A stretch of 64,000 bases of DNA, taken from contig NZ_JALJRZ010000001.1 in assembly GCF_024519435.1 (NCBI RefSeq), forward strand, positions 620,001 to 684,000, read 5' to 3'. Below are positions 37,528 through 46,670 of the stretch, one piece after another. The translations under genes and the position numbers were made by a program. The stretch is from Terrabacter sp. Ter38 (lineage in GTDB: Bacteria > Actinomycetota > Actinomycetes > Actinomycetales > Dermatophilaceae). Below the pieces are notes generated by a model. That model made no database searches. It saw only the letters and a list, made by a program, of their open reading frames with translations, and was not told the origin of the DNA. The first letter of the stretch is position 1. Each line of letters opens with the position of its first letter.

Positions 37528-38664
37528 TCAGCGCAGGCCGGTGCGCCGTTCGAGGGCGAGGGAGATGAGCTCGTCGATGAGGTCGGGGTAGTCGACGCCC
37601 GAGGCCGCCCACATCCGCGGGTACATCGAGTGCGGCGTGAAGCCCGGCATCGTGTTGATCTCGTTGATCAGGACCCGTCCGTCGTCGGTGTAGAAGCAGT
37701 CGACGCGCGCGAGCCCCTCGCAGCCGAGCGCCTCGAACGCCTCGGCGGCGAGCCGTCGGACCTCCTTGGAGACCTGCTCGGGCACGTCGGCGGGACAGGT
37801 GAGGTCGACGTCGGCCTCGGCGAGGTACTTCGCCTCGAAGTCGTAGAAGCCGTGGTTGTCGTGGACGGCGACCTCGCCCACCTCGGACGTGCGCGGCCCG
37901 GACGTGCCGTGGCCCTCGAGCACGGCGCACTCGATCTCCCGGCCGGCGATCCCCGCCTCGACGAGGACCTTGGGGTCGTGGTCGCGCGCCGCCTCGATGG
38001 CGGCCTGGAGCTCGGCCGGGTCGTCGACACGGGTGATCCCCATCGACGAGCCGGCCCGGGCGGGCTTGACGAAGAGCGGGTAGGCGAGACCGGCGCAGGC
38101 ATCCATGGCGGCGGCCGGGTCGGTGCGCCACGCGCGGTCGGTGATGACGGCATACGGCCCGACGGGCAGCCCGTGGCCGGCGAAGACGACCTTCATGAAG
38201 TGCTTGTCCATGCCCGCGGCGGAGGCGAAGACGCCGGAGCCGACGTAGCGGACGTCGGAGAGCTCCAGGAATCCCTGAAGCGTGCCGTCCTCGCCGAACG
38301 GCCCGTGCAGCAGTGGGAAGACGACATCGACCTGGCCGAGCTCCTGCGGTGGCCGGCCGGCCTCGAGAGAGGTGAGCGAGCTCTCGCGCGTCGAGAGCGG
38401 CAGGACCACGTGGGCTGCGCTCGGCTCGACCTCCGGGGTGCGCCCGGCGGTCAGCTCGAAGCGGCTCGGCTCGTCGGCCGCGAGGACCCACTGCCCGTCG
38501 CGGGAGATGCCGATCGGGATGATGTCGTACTTGCTGCGGTCGATGGCGCGCAGCACCCCGGCGGCGGTGGCGCAGGAGACTGCGTGCTCCGAGGAGCGCC
38601 CTCCGAAGACGATGGCGACGCGGGGGCGGCTCGGCAGGTCGGGCTGGGGCTGGTCCGTGGTCAT
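37528..38664 (-). CDS. ddl: D-alanine--D-alanine ligase
   Basis: 378-residue ATP-grasp ligase making D-Ala-D-Ala for peptidoglycan. RVAIVFGGRSSEHAVSCATA at the start, LLHGPFGEDGTLQG, ATP-grasp core PLFVKPARAGSSMGI, and Mg-binding NEINTMPGFTPHSMYP at the end. Tyr/Phe at the second subsite region is in the D-Ala-D-Ala type rather than a lactate-type VanA motif as far as I can judge. ATG 38664 lies 8 nt after TAGAGT. Divergent from the PLP gene; convergent with DUF3515. Confidence 0.97.
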   Translation of the reverse strand: MTTDQPQPDLPSRPRVAIVFGGRSSEHAVSCATAAGVLRAIDRSKYDIIPIGISRDGQWVLAADEPSRFELTAGRTPEVEPSAAHVVLPLSTRESSLTSLEAGRPPQELGQVDVVFPLLHGPFGEDGTLQGFLELSDVRYVGSGVFASAAGMDKHFMKVVFAGHGLPVGPYAVITDRAWRTDPAAAMDACAGLAYPLFVKPARAGSSMGITRVDDPAELQAAIEAARDHDPKVLVEAGIAGREIECAVLEGHGTSGPRTSEVGEVAVHDNHGFYDFEAKYLAEADVDLTCPADVPEQVSKEVRRLAAEAFEALGCEGLARVDCFYTDDGRVLINEINTMPGFTPHSMYPRMWAASGVDYPDLIDELISLALERRTGLR

Positions 38665-38672
38665 CAGACGAG

Positions 38673-38678
38673 ACTCTA
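38673..38678 (-). promoter_or_regulatory. -10 box of ddl
   Basis: TAGAGT on the minus strand, 8 nt before ATG 38664; probably leaderless or nearly so. The PLP gene's box lies 24 bp away on the other strand. Confidence 0.45.
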
Positions 38679-38701
38679 TCGAAGACCGTGGGGGCCGCTC
38701 G

Positions 38702-38707
38702 TACGCT
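38702..38707 (+). promoter_or_regulatory. -10 box of the PLP enzyme gene (leaderless)
   Basis: TACGCT 6 nt before GTG 38714. Confidence 0.5.
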
Positions 38708-38713
38708 GAGGGC

Positions 38714-39799
38714 GTGGGCACCGAAGCGGATTCAGAGCACCTGCACGTCGAGACGTTCCTCGTGGCGGCGGGACGCCCCGAGCGCTCCGCCGGCTCGCCC
38801 GCGAACGTCGCCGTCGAGCTGACCTCGACGTATGCCGCGGACGGGCCCGTCAACTACGCCCGCTCGGGCAACCCGACGTGGACCGCGTTCGAGGAGGCGC
38901 TCGGCGGCCTCGAGGGCGGTCGGGCCCTCGTGCACGCGTCGGGCATGGGGGCCATCTCGGCGGCTCTCGCGCTCGTCCCGGCGGGCGGCACGGTCATCGC
39001 CCCCGACACGACGTACAACGGCACCGGCGACCTGCTCGTCGCCCACGAGAAGGCCGGCGGCACGGTCGTCCGCGTGCACGCCACCGACACGGCCGCCTTC
39101 CTCGCCGCCCTCGAGTCAGCCGACCTGCTCTGGCTCGAGTCCCCGACGAATCCGCTCATGGACGTCATCGAGCTCGACGTCGTCCTCGCCCGGTCACGCG
39201 AGCTCGGCGTCGCGAGCGTCGTCGACAACACCCTCTCGACACCGCTGCTGTGCCGGCCGCTCTCGCTCGGCGCCGACGTCGTCGTGCACTCCGTGACGAA
39301 GTACCTCTCGGGTCACAGCGACGTCGTGCTCGGCGCGACGGTCGTCGCCGACTCCGAGCGCGGACGCGAGGTCGGCGATCGGCTGCGTCGCCACCGCACC
39401 CTGCACGGGGCGATCGCCGGACCGATGGAGGTCTTCCTCGCGCTGCGCGGCCTGCGGACGCTGTCCGTGCGGTTCGAGCGGGCCAGTGCCAGCGCGGCCG
39501 AGCTGGCCCGCCGCCTCGAGGGCCATCCGGCCGTCGAGCGCGTGCGCTACCCCGGCACCGGCGCCATGGTCTCGATCGACGTGGCAGGCGACGCTGACGC
39601 CGCCGAGCGGGTCTGCGCCTCGACGCGTCTCTGGCTGCACGCGACGAGCCTCGGCGGCGTCGAGTCACAGCTCGAGCGCCGCCGGCGTCACCCGTCCGAG
39701 TCCGAGCAGGTACCGGTCAACCTCGTCCGGCTCTCGGTCGGCATCGAGCACGTCGACGATCTGTGGGCCGACCTCGCGCAGGCGCTCGACCACGCCTGA
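38714..39799 (+). CDS. PLP-dependent transsulfuration-type enzyme
   Basis: 361-residue Cys/Met-metabolism PLP enzyme (cystathionine gamma-synthase / gamma-lyase / O-acetylhomoserine sulfhydrylase group). YARSGNPTWTAFEEALGGLEGG (substrate strand), TYNGTGDLL, SADLLWLESPTNPLMDV, VVDNTLSTPLLCRPL and the PLP lysine at 196 in SVTKYLSGHSD. It is shorter than the usual ~390–400 residues: the region after RYPG lacks part of the C-terminal sheet, with an abrupt GTGAMVSIDV join. Exact reaction cannot be assigned. Start GTG 38714 by the TACGCT box. Convergent with gpsA. Confidence 0.82.
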   Translation: MGTEADSEHLHVETFLVAAGRPERSAGSPANVAVELTSTYAADGPVNYARSGNPTWTAFEEALGGLEGGRALVHASGMGAISAALALVPAGGTVIAPDTTYNGTGDLLVAHEKAGGTVVRVHATDTAAFLAALESADLLWLESPTNPLMDVIELDVVLARSRELGVASVVDNTLSTPLLCRPLSLGADVVVHSVTKYLSGHSDVVLGATVVADSERGREVGDRLRRHRTLHGAIAGPMEVFLALRGLRTLSVRFERASASAAELARRLEGHPAVERVRYPGTGAMVSIDVAGDADAAERVCASTRLWLHATSLGGVESQLERRRRHPSESEQVPVNLVRLSVGIEHVDDLWADLAQALDHA

Positions 39800-39884
39800 C
39801 TCCGGGGCCTGCGGGCCGGGCGGCGTCAGGATCCGGCGGACACGCCCTTCACGGCACCCACGACCAGGCGGAGGGCATACTCCC

Positions 39885-40886
39885 TCAGTGCTTCTCGGCC
39901 TTGAGGTCACGTGACATGAGGCGCGGGCCGACCTCGCTCGCCGAGTGACCGTCCCGGATCACGGCGACGACCTGCTCGCAGATCGGCATGTCGACGTCGT
40001 GCTGCCCGGCCAGGGTGAGGATCGACTCGCACGACTTGACGCCCTCGGTGGTCGTGCGCAGCTCGGCGGTCGCCTCCTCGACGGTGCGGCCGCGGCCGAG
40101 CCGCACGCCGAAGGTGTGGTTGCGCGAGAGCGGCGACATGCACGTCGCGATGAGGTCGCCGACCCCGGCGAGCCCCATGAACGTCTGGGGGTGCGCGCCG
40201 AGGGACAGGCCCAGGCGGGTCGTCTCGGCAAGACCACGAGTGATGATCGTGGCCTTCGTGTTGTCGCCGAATCCCATCCCCTCGGCCATGCCCGACGCGA
40301 GCGCGACGACGTTCTTCGTGGCCCCGCACACCTCGGCGCCGATGACGTCGGTGTCGGTGTAGGGCCGGAACCACGGGGTTGCGCAGGCGCTGGCGACGCG
40401 CTCGGCGGTCGCCATGTCGCGGCACGCGACGACGCCCGCGGCCGGCTGTCGACGGGCGATCTCGGGCGCGAGGTTGGGGCCGGACACGACGACGATGCGG
40501 TCGGTCGCGACGTCGGCGGCCTCGGCGATGACCTCGCTCATCCGCATCGTCGTGCCGAGCTCGACGCCCTTCATGAGGGACACGACGGGGGCGTCGGTGG
40601 GGATCGAGGCGCCCCAGCGGGTCAGGTTGTCGCGCAACGTCTGCGACGGCACGGCGAGCACGACGACGTCGGCGCGGTGGAGTGCCTCGGCCGGGTCGAC
40701 GGTGGCCCGGACGGCCGACGGCAGCTCGAGCTCGGGCAGGTACGCCTCGTTGCACCCGGCGTTGATCGCGTCGGCGACCTCCGGTCGACGCGCCCACATC
40801 GTCACGTCGCACCCGGCGTCGGCCAGGATCATGCCGAACGCCGTGCCCCAGTTGCCACTGCCCATGACGGCGACGCGAGCCGTCAC
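39885..40886 (-). CDS. gpsA: glycerol-3-phosphate dehydrogenase (NAD(P)+)
   Basis: 333 residues; reduces dihydroxyacetone phosphate to sn-glycerol 3-phosphate for phospholipids. VAVMGSGNWGTAFGMILAD is the Rossmann loop, GPNLAPEIARRQPAA and TDVIGAEVCGATKNVVALASGMAEGMG carry the catalytic Lys. GTG 40886 overlaps the plsC stop (GTGA), so the acceptor-forming and acyl-transferring enzymes of phospholipid synthesis are translationally coupled. Confidence 0.96.
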   Translation of the reverse strand: MTARVAVMGSGNWGTAFGMILADAGCDVTMWARRPEVADAINAGCNEAYLPELELPSAVRATVDPAEALHRADVVVLAVPSQTLRDNLTRWGASIPTDAPVVSLMKGVELGTTMRMSEVIAEAADVATDRIVVVSGPNLAPEIARRQPAAGVVACRDMATAERVASACATPWFRPYTDTDVIGAEVCGATKNVVALASGMAEGMGFGDNTKATIITRGLAETTRLGLSLGAHPQTFMGLAGVGDLIATCMSPLSRNHTFGVRLGRGRTVEEATAELRTTTEGVKSCESILTLAGQHDVDMPICEQVVAVIRDGHSASEVGPRLMSRDLKAEKH

Positions 40887-41683
40887 GACGGGCTCCCGTC
40901 CCGGCCGCGGTGACGCTTGGCGCGCCCGATCTCGTGATGCCCCAGGGGGTCGCCGATCTCGGGGACGCCGTGCTGGCGCGGGTCGAAGCGCTCGGTCGGA
41001 CGCTTCTCGTCCCGGAGCACCTCGAGCAGCTCGGTGATGCGGTCCATGAGCCGGTCGGTCGCCTCGCGCAGCACCTTGGTGTCGATCGGGCGGTCGTAGA
41101 GGTCGGACAGGTCGACGGGCGGACCGGCGTACATCATCATCGTCTTGCGCGGGAAGAGCGAGGGCTTGTGGCCGTAGGGAGACAGGATCTCCTGAGCACC
41201 CCACTGCGCCACGGGGATCAGCGGGCAGCGCGTCTCGAGGGCGACCCTGGCGGCGCCGGTCTTGCCGCGCATCGGCCACAGGTCGGGGTCACGCGTGATG
41301 GTGCCCTCGGGGAAGATGCCGAGCGCCTTGCCGGCACGCACGCCCTCGACCGCGGCCCGGTAGGAGTCCGTCGCTGCCGCGGAGTTGCGGTAGACGGGGA
41401 TCTGGCCGCACTTCTTGAGCAGCCAACCGACGAACGGGATCGCGAAGAGACTGTCCTTGCCGAGGAAGTAGGGCTCGCGCCCGCTGTCGAACATGAAGTG
41501 CGCGAAGACCAGTGGGTCGGCGTAGGAGATGTGGTTCGTCGAGACGACGAAGCCGCCCTCGGCCGGGATGTTCTCGAGCCCGCGCCAGTCGCGCTTGGTG
41601 ACCCACATCAGGAGCGGCCGGAGCAGCAGGGCCACGAGCCGGTAGGCCCACGGCAACCGCCTCTTGGGTGCGCCGGCAGTCAC
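40883..41683 (-). CDS. plsC: 1-acylglycerol-3-phosphate acyltransferase
   Basis: 266 residues; second acylation in phosphatidic-acid synthesis. One N-terminal membrane segment (about 12–28), NHISYADPLVFAHF with the HX4D catalytic pair, FPEGTITRD, and a basic C-terminus. GTG 41683 with GAGGAGG about 10 nt upstream. It forms a two-gene unit with gpsA and is divergent from cofC. Confidence 0.95.
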   Translation of the reverse strand: MTAGAPKRRLPWAYRLVALLLRPLLMWVTKRDWRGLENIPAEGGFVVSTNHISYADPLVFAHFMFDSGREPYFLGKDSLFAIPFVGWLLKKCGQIPVYRNSAAATDSYRAAVEGVRAGKALGIFPEGTITRDPDLWPMRGKTGAARVALETRCPLIPVAQWGAQEILSPYGHKPSLFPRKTMMMYAGPPVDLSDLYDRPIDTKVLREATDRLMDRITELLEVLRDEKRPTERFDPRQHGVPEIGDPLGHHEIGRAKRHRGRDGSPS

Positions 41684-41797
41684 GGTGTCACGTCCTCCTC
41701 GTCGTGCGCACGCCGGTCGACGTGGCTGGGCTTCATCTTGTCCACCTCACGGCGCGGTGTCGAGCAGCAGGGCGGCGAGTGGGACGATATCGCCAGC

Positions 41798-42667
41798 ATG
41801 ACGACCTCCTCGTACGCGCACCCCCCGGCAGAGCCGTCCGCCGGCTGGCACGTCGTCGTCCCCGTCAAGGACACGAACCACGGCAAGTCGCGCCTCGCCC
41901 GCGCCGTCGGCTCGGACCGCGCCGAGCTCAGCGCCGCGATCGCGACCGACACCCTCGCCGCGGCCGCCGCGGCAGTCGGGCCGGACCACCTCGTGCTCGT
42001 GACGAGTGACGCGGGCCTGGCGGCCACGTGGCGTACGCGTGGGGTCCACGTCGTGGCCGACCCCGGCACCGGGCTCAACGACGCCGTCTCCGCAGGTGTG
42101 CGGCACGCCGGGCCGGGCGCCTGCGTGGCCGCCCTGCTCGGTGACGTGCCCTCGCTCGACGCCGCCTCGCTGCGGTCTGCCCTGGAGGCCGCGGCGTCCG
42201 TCGAGGAGTCGTTCGTGCCCGACGCAGACGGCACGGGCACGGTCCTGCGCTGTGGCCGCGGCTTCACGCCGCGGTTCGGCACCGACAGCGCCGCGCGTCA
42301 CGAGGCCGACGGGGCCGTGCGCCTCGAGCTGCCGCTCCCCCGCCTGCGCACCGACGTCGACGACGCACGCAGCCTCGCTCGGGCGCGCCGGCTCGGGCTC
42401 GGCCCGGCGACACGCACCGTCCTCGAGCACCGCGCGTCTGGTTGGATCAGGAGCATGCAGGCCACCGTCCACCGCTTCGACCCCGAGACCCACACGGGGA
42501 GCGTGCTGCGCGACGACGGCGTCGAGCTGCGCTTCGAGGCACCGGCGTTCGAGGCGAGCGGCCTGCGCCTGTTGCGCCTCGGCCAGCGCCTCACCGTCGA
42601 GGTCGTCGACGACCTGGTCATCGCGCTGCACATCGTGGGCGTCGGACCGGGCCAGCCCATCCGCTGA
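41798..42667 (+). CDS. cofC: CofC/FbiD guanylyltransferase fused to a cold-shock-like domain
   Basis: 289 residues. Residues 1–215 are CofC/FbiD (GTP + phosphoenolpyruvate or phospholactate, for F420 synthesis): VVVPVKDTNHGKSRLA, DPGTGLNDAVSAGV, ALLGDVPSLDAASLR and FGTDSAARHEADGAVRLE. Residues 220–289 read on in frame into MQATVHRFDPETHTGSVL, LRFEAPAFEASGLRLLRLGQ, RLTVEVVDDLVIALHIVG: the strand pattern and GLRLLRLGQRL match cold-shock domains, with the RNA-binding aromatics lost. An ATG at 42455 with GGAG just before it could also start the second domain alone. No stop separates them, so this is a true fusion unless a base is missing. ATG 41798. Confidence 0.85.
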   Translation: MTTSSYAHPPAEPSAGWHVVVPVKDTNHGKSRLARAVGSDRAELSAAIATDTLAAAAAAVGPDHLVLVTSDAGLAATWRTRGVHVVADPGTGLNDAVSAGVRHAGPGACVAALLGDVPSLDAASLRSALEAAASVEESFVPDADGTGTVLRCGRGFTPRFGTDSAARHEADGAVRLELPLPRLRTDVDDARSLARARRLGLGPATRTVLEHRASGWIRSMQATVHRFDPETHTGSVLRDDGVELRFEAPAFEASGLRLLRLGQRLTVEVVDDLVIALHIVGVGPGQPIR

Positions 42668-42671
42668 CACG

Positions 42672-42703
42672 CGCGTGGGCCCGACCGTCGCCGGTCGGGC
42701 CCA
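42672..42703. terminator. bidirectional hairpin between cofC and hupB
   Basis: 13-bp perfect arms CGTGGGCCCGACC and GGTCGGGCCCACG with a 6-nt loop, between the convergent ends of cofC and hupB. Confidence 0.7.
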
Positions 42704-42746
42704 CGTCACGTCCGGCAGCGTCCCTGCCCGGCGCCGCCGAGTGGCC

Positions 42747-43423
42747 TCACCTCGAGGCGGTCTTCTTCGCGGTCGTCTTGCGGGCCGTCGTCTTCTTGGC
42801 GGCCGTGGTCTTCGTGGCAGCGGCCTTCGTCGTCGTCTCCTCGCCGCGGCCTTGGCCGGGGCGGCCTTGGTCGCCGTGGCGCGCCTGGCGGGGGCAGCCT
42901 TCGTGGCAGCGGCCTTCGTCGTCGTCCTCGCCGCGGCCTTGGCCGGGGCGGCCTTGGTCGCCGTGGCGCGCCTGGCGGGGGCAGCCTTCGTGGCAGCGGC
43001 CTTCGTCGTCGTCGTCTTCCGTGCCGCAGCCTTGGCGGGGGTGGCCTTCGTGGCGGTCTTCTTCGTCGCCGTGCGTGTGGCCGGGGCCGCGGCCACCGAG
43101 CTGCCGGCGGAGGCACGCGAGGCGGCGGACTCGGTCTTGGAGAGCTTCTTGGCGCCCGACACGACCTCCTTGAAGTTCGTGCCCGAACGGAACTTGGGGA
43201 CGCGGGTCTTCTTGATCCTCACGGTCGCCCCCGTCTTGGGGTTGCGGCCGGTACGTGCGGCCCGGTCGGCCCGCTCGAAGGTGCCGAAGCCGGTGATACC
43301 GACCTTGCCACCCTTGGCGACCTCGCGGATGACGACGTCGAGGAACGCCTCCAGCGCGTCGGATGCGACCTTCTTGCTGCCGAGCTTGACCTCGAGCGCG
43401 TCGATCAGTTCTGCCTTGTTCAC
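42747..43423 (-). CDS. hupB: nucleoid protein HU with long Lys/Ala tail; frame disrupted
   Basis: Actinobacterial HupB: HU fold (1–92; MNKAELIDALEVKLGSKK, GFGTFERADRAARTGRNP, VPKFRSGTNFKE) followed by an (A/K/T/P)-rich eukaryotic-histone-H1-like tail. The tail holds two near-identical 29-residue repeats. In the last copy two extra bases (near 42838–42841; 89 bp against 87 bp in the neighbouring copy) shift the frame, so the start frame runs on into Arg-rich sequence and through cofC antisense, whereas the natural end (ATKTTAAKKTTARKTTAK, ASR, stop at 42747) is in the other frame. Either a sequencing error or a real frameshift. GTG 43423 with GGAGGGGA upstream. Confidence 0.9.
42816..42991 (-). 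repeat. tandem 87/89-bp repeat in the HU tail
   Basis: Units 42905–42991 (87 bp) and 42816–42904 (89 bp) are almost identical; the extra TC in the second unit is the likely cause of the frameshift. Confidence 0.85.
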
Positions 43424-43570
43424 GTCTTCCCCTCCAGAGGACTGTCGGCGTCAGGCGACCCGACGATGTGCGTCCGGAACCGGTCCGGCTACCTCCTGAC
43501 GTTAGGCTGCCGCGGCAGGCACGTCCATCACCGGTCGGTGGGTTTTTCGTTGTGTCGCAAGGAGTTTGAC

Positions 43571-43592
43571 GGGTTCTGAGCGGGTTCTGAGC
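43571..43592. repeat. two 11-bp direct repeats upstream of hupB
   Basis: GGGTTCTGAGC twice in tandem, with a third partial copy GGGTTC at 43593. About 150–170 bp upstream of the hupB start, one helical turn apart; possible binding site. The rest of 43424–43721 shows only TAACGT (minus strand, near 43500) as a possible hupB -10 and the leuCD terminator. Confidence 0.4.
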
Positions 43593-43647
43593 GGGTTCCG
43601 GGACGACATGGGGACTTCTCGGCCGTGTCCGATTCGCCCCGAAACCA

Positions 43648-43682
43648 AAACGGATCCCCTTGTCTGACAAGGGGATCCGTTT
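43648..43682. terminator. leuCD intrinsic terminator
   Basis: 16-bp perfect arms AAACGGATCCCCTTGT and ACAAGGGGATCCGTTT around CTG. On the minus strand the stem is followed by TTTTGGTTT. About 40 bp after the leuD stop; the best intrinsic terminator in the window. Confidence 0.85.
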
Positions 43683-43721
43683 GCTCGCGGGGCGCCAACT
43701 GGGGGCCCGGGGAGCGTGTCG

Positions 43722-44315
43722 TCAGGCGGGAGCCGTCACCGGCTTGTGGCTCGGCCGGTGCGACTCGAAATCTGCGACGAGATCCTCGTGTCGCAGGGTC
43801 AGCCCGATGTCATCGAGGCCCTCGAGCAGCCGCCAACGGGTGTAGTCGTCGATCTCGAACGGCGCGACGATCTCCCCGGCGTGGACGCTGCGAGCCACGA
43901 GGTCGACCGAGATCTCGGCACCGGGGTTGTTCTCGAGGTACTTCCAGATCAGCTCGACGTCGTCCTGCGACACGATCGCGGTGAGCAGGCCCTGCTTGCC
44001 GCTGTTCCCGCGGAAGATGTCGGCGAAGCGAGAGCTGATGACGACCCGGAAGCCCCAGTTCATCAGGGCCCACACGGCATGCTCGCGACTCGAGCCCGTG
44101 CCGAAGTCGGGTCCGGCCACGAGGACCGAGCCGTCGGCGTACACCGGGCTGTTGAGGACGAACGACTCGTCCTTGCGCCAGGCGGCGAAGAGGCCGTCCT
44201 CGAAGCCGGTGCGCGTCACGCGCTTGAGGTACTCGGCAGGGATGATCTGGTCGGTGTCGACGTTGCCGCGGCGCAGCGGCACACCGACGCCCGTGTGGGT
44301 CGTGAACGCGTCCAT
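43722..44315 (-). CDS. leuD: 3-isopropylmalate dehydratase, small subunit
   Basis: 197-residue swivel domain of isopropylmalate isomerase (leucine synthesis). [34 protein letters not shown] and [19 protein letters not shown] are the small-subunit motifs. Three bp after leuC, so one mRNA; followed by the strong terminator. Confidence 0.97.
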   Translation of the reverse strand: MDAFTTHTGVGVPLRRGNVDTDQIIPAEYLKRVTRTGFEDGLFAAWRKDESFVLNSPVYADGSVLVAGPDFGTGSSREHAVWALMNWGFRVVISSRFADIFRGNSGKQGLLTAIVSQDDVELIWKYLENNPGAEISVDLVARSVHAGEIVAPFEIDDYTRWRLLEGLDDIGLTLRHEDLVADFESHRPSHKPVTAPA

Positions 44316-44318
44316 GGC

Positions 44319-45764
44319 TCAGGCCTCCCCGGTCGTCGCGGATGCCAGCTGGCCGTTCGACCGGCTGGCACTGTCGAGGTCGGAGGGGCTCGACAGCGTG
44401 CCCCGGACGGCGGTCGCTGCCGCCACGAGGGGGCTGACGAGGTGGGTGCGGCCACCCTTGCCCTGCCGGCCCTCGAAGTTGCGGTTGGACGTCGACGCGC
44501 TGCGCTCGCCCGGGGCGAGGGTGTCGGGGTTCATGCCGAGGCACATCGAGCAGCCGGGCAGGCGCCACTCGGCGCCGGCCTGGGTGAAGACCTTGTCGAG
44601 CCCCTCGGACTCGGCCTGGAGGCGCACCTTGGCCGACCCCGGGACGACGAGCATGCGGACGCCGTCGGCGACCCGGTGACCCTGGACGACGGCGGCGGCG
44701 GCCCTGAGGTCCTCGATGCGGCCGTTGGTGCACGAGCCGACGAAGACCGTGTCGACCTTGATGTCGCGCAGGGGCGTGCCGGGCTCGAGGCCCATGTAGG
44801 CGAGGGCGTTGGCGGCGGCGAGACGGTCGCTCTCGTCGGCGAACTCCTCCGGATCGGGCACCGAGGCCGAGAGCGGCAGCCCCTGTCCGGGGTTGGTGCC
44901 CCACGTGACGAAGGGGGTCAGCTCCGCGGCGTCGAGGTCGACCTCGGCGTCGAAGACGGCGTCGTCGTCACTGCGCAGCGAGGTCCACTCGGCGACCGCA
45001 GCCTCCCAGTCCGCACCGGTCGGGGCGTGCGGGCGACCCCGGAGGTAGTCGAACGTCGTCTGGTCGGGCGCGATCATGCCCGCGCGGGCCCCGGCCTCGA
45101 TGGACATGTTGCAGACCGTCATCCGGGCCTCCATCGACAGGGCCTCGATGGCCTCGCCGCGGTACTCGATGACGTAGCCCTGGCCACCGCCGGTGCCGAT
45201 CGTGGCGATGACGGCCAGGACGATGTCCTTGGCGGTGACGCCGTCGGGCAGCTCGCCGCGCACGTTCACGGCAAGGGTGCGGAAGGGCTTGAGGGGCAGC
45301 GTCTGCGTGGCGAGCACGTGCTCGACCTCGGAGGTGCCGATGCCGAAGGCCAGCGCACCGAAGGCGCCGTGCGTCGAGGTGTGGCTGTCGCCGCAGACGA
45401 CGGTCATGCCCGGCTGCGTGAGGCCGAGCTGCGGACCGACGACGTGGACGATGCCCTGGTCGGCGTCCCCCATCGGATAGAGGCGGACACCGAACTCCTC
45501 GCAGTTGCGGCGGAGGGTCTCGACCTGGATCTTCGACACCGGGTCGGTGATGGGTCCGGGCGTCGTGGGGACGTTGTGGTCCTCGGTCGCGAGCGTCAGG
45601 TCGGGGCGGCGCACGGGCCGACCGGCGAGCCGCAGCCCGTCGAAAGCCTGGGGGCTGGTCACCTCATGGAGGAGGTGGAGGTCGATGTAGAGGAGATCGG
45701 GCTCCCCTTCGGCGCGACGTACGACGTGTGCGTCCCAGACCTTCTCGGCCAGTGTCCCTGCCAT
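44319..45764 (-). CDS. leuC: 3-isopropylmalate dehydratase, large subunit
   Basis: 481-residue aconitase-family subunit with the [4Fe-4S] cluster: [35 protein letters not shown] and [14 protein letters not shown] provide the three cluster Cys. ATG 45764 is preferred over the longer frame because GAGGGA lies 5 nt upstream and [15 protein letters not shown] is the family start. Divergent from an IclR regulator; the intergenic region holds a palindrome that should be its operator. Confidence 0.97.
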   Translation of the reverse strand: MAGTLAEKVWDAHVVRRAEGEPDLLYIDLHLLHEVTSPQAFDGLRLAGRPVRRPDLTLATEDHNVPTTPGPITDPVSKIQVETLRRNCEEFGVRLYPMGDADQGIVHVVGPQLGLTQPGMTVVCGDSHTSTHGAFGALAFGIGTSEVEHVLATQTLPLKPFRTLAVNVRGELPDGVTAKDIVLAVIATIGTGGGQGYVIEYRGEAIEALSMEARMTVCNMSIEAGARAGMIAPDQTTFDYLRGRPHAPTGADWEAAVAEWTSLRSDDDAVFDAEVDLDAAELTPFVTWGTNPGQGLPLSASVPDPEEFADESDRLAAANALAYMGLEPGTPLRDIKVDTVFVGSCTNGRIEDLRAAAAVVQGHRVADGVRMLVVPGSAKVRLQAESEGLDKVFTQAGAEWRLPGCSMCLGMNPDTLAPGERSASTSNRNFEGRQGKGGRTHLVSPLVAAATAVRGTLSSPSDLDSASRSNGQLASATTGEA

Positions 45765-45882
45765 GACGTCCCTCTGACTTCCCTCCGCGGCGGCGTTCCG
45801 GTGGTCGAGCGCGTGCGCCATCGAGGACCTGGTCGCGACATCGCTCTTCGGCAAGACTGAACCTTTTGTGGGTGCGATGGAT

Positions 45883-45907
45883 TGACGTCTCAGTGCCTGA
45901 GACGTCA
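45883..45907. promoter_or_regulatory. palindromic operator candidate between leuC and the IclR gene
   Basis: Perfect 11-bp arms TGACGTCTCAG and CTGAGACGTCA around TGC, ending 10 bp before the regulator's ATG and 119 bp before leuC. Position and symmetry fit the binding site of the divergent IclR-type leucine regulator. Confidence 0.6.
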
Positions 45908-45917
45908 GTATCAGTGC

Positions 45918-46670
45918 ATGGACAACTCTTCAGGGGTCGGTGTTCTCGACAAGGCCGCCACGGTGCTGGGCGCCCTCGAGGCCGGTCCGGCCACTCTCGC
46001 CCAGCTCGTCGGAGCCACCGGGCTCGCCCGCCCGACGGCCCACCGTCTGGCCGTCGCGCTCGAGCACCACCGTCTCGTGTCACGGGACATGCAGGGACGC
46101 TTCGTGCTCGGTCCACGCCTCGGCGAGCTCGCCTCGGCCGCGGGCGAGGACCGTCTGCTCGCGGCAGCCGGTCCGGTGCTCGGCGCCCTGCGCGACCACA
46201 CGAACGAGAGCGCGCAGCTCTTCCGCCGCCAGGGCGACCAGCGCATCTGCGTCGCCGCGGCCGAGCGACCCGTCGGTCTGCGCGACTCGATCCCGGTCGG
46301 CGCGACGCTCTCGATGCTCGCCGGCTCCGCCGCGCAGGTCCTGCTCGCGTGGGAGGAGCCCGACCGGCTCCACCGCGGCCTGCAGGGTGCGGCCTTCACG
46401 GCCACCGCTCTGTCCGGAGTGCGCCGTCGCGGCTGGGCCCAGAGCGTGGCGGAGCGCGAGGCGGGCGTCGCGTCGGTGTCGGCGCCGGTGCGCGGCCCGT
46501 CGGGTCGCGTCGTCGCAGCGGTGTCCATCTCGGGGCCCATCGAGCGCCTCTCCCGCCAGCCGGGTCGGCTGCACGCCGCCACGGTCGTCGCCGGGGCCAA
46601 CAAGCTGACCGAGGTGCTGCGGCGCCACCACGCCATGCAGCAGCAGCAACAGCAGCAGCACAACGCCTGA
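45918..46670 (+). CDS. IclR-family regulator of leuCD (NdgR/LtbR type)
   Basis: 250 residues. N-terminal winged helix (about 8–70: [37 protein letters not shown]) and C-terminal effector domain with [19 protein letters not shown] and [20 protein letters not shown]. Divergent placement from leuCD is that of NdgR/LtbR, which control branched-chain amino-acid genes. It ends with seven Gln codons (CAG/CAA) before HNA. ATG 45918 is chosen; an upstream ATG at 45882 would start within the palindrome. Confidence 0.92.
   Translation: MDNSSGVGVLDKAATVLGALEAGPATLAQLVGATGLARPTAHRLAVALEHHRLVSRDMQGRFVLGPRLGELASAAGEDRLLAAAGPVLGALRDHTNESAQLFRRQGDQRICVAAAERPVGLRDSIPVGATLSMLAGSAAQVLLAWEEPDRLHRGLQGAAFTATALSGVRRRGWAQSVAEREAGVASVSAPVRGPSGRVVAAVSISGPIERLSRQPGRLHAATVVAGANKLTEVLRRHHAMQQQQQQQHNA

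Noticed and set aside
41747-42746. Continuation of the HU start frame to a 558-residue protein
   Set aside because: It runs antisense through cofC and is Arg-rich nonsense after the tail repeat; explained by the two-base difference near 42840.
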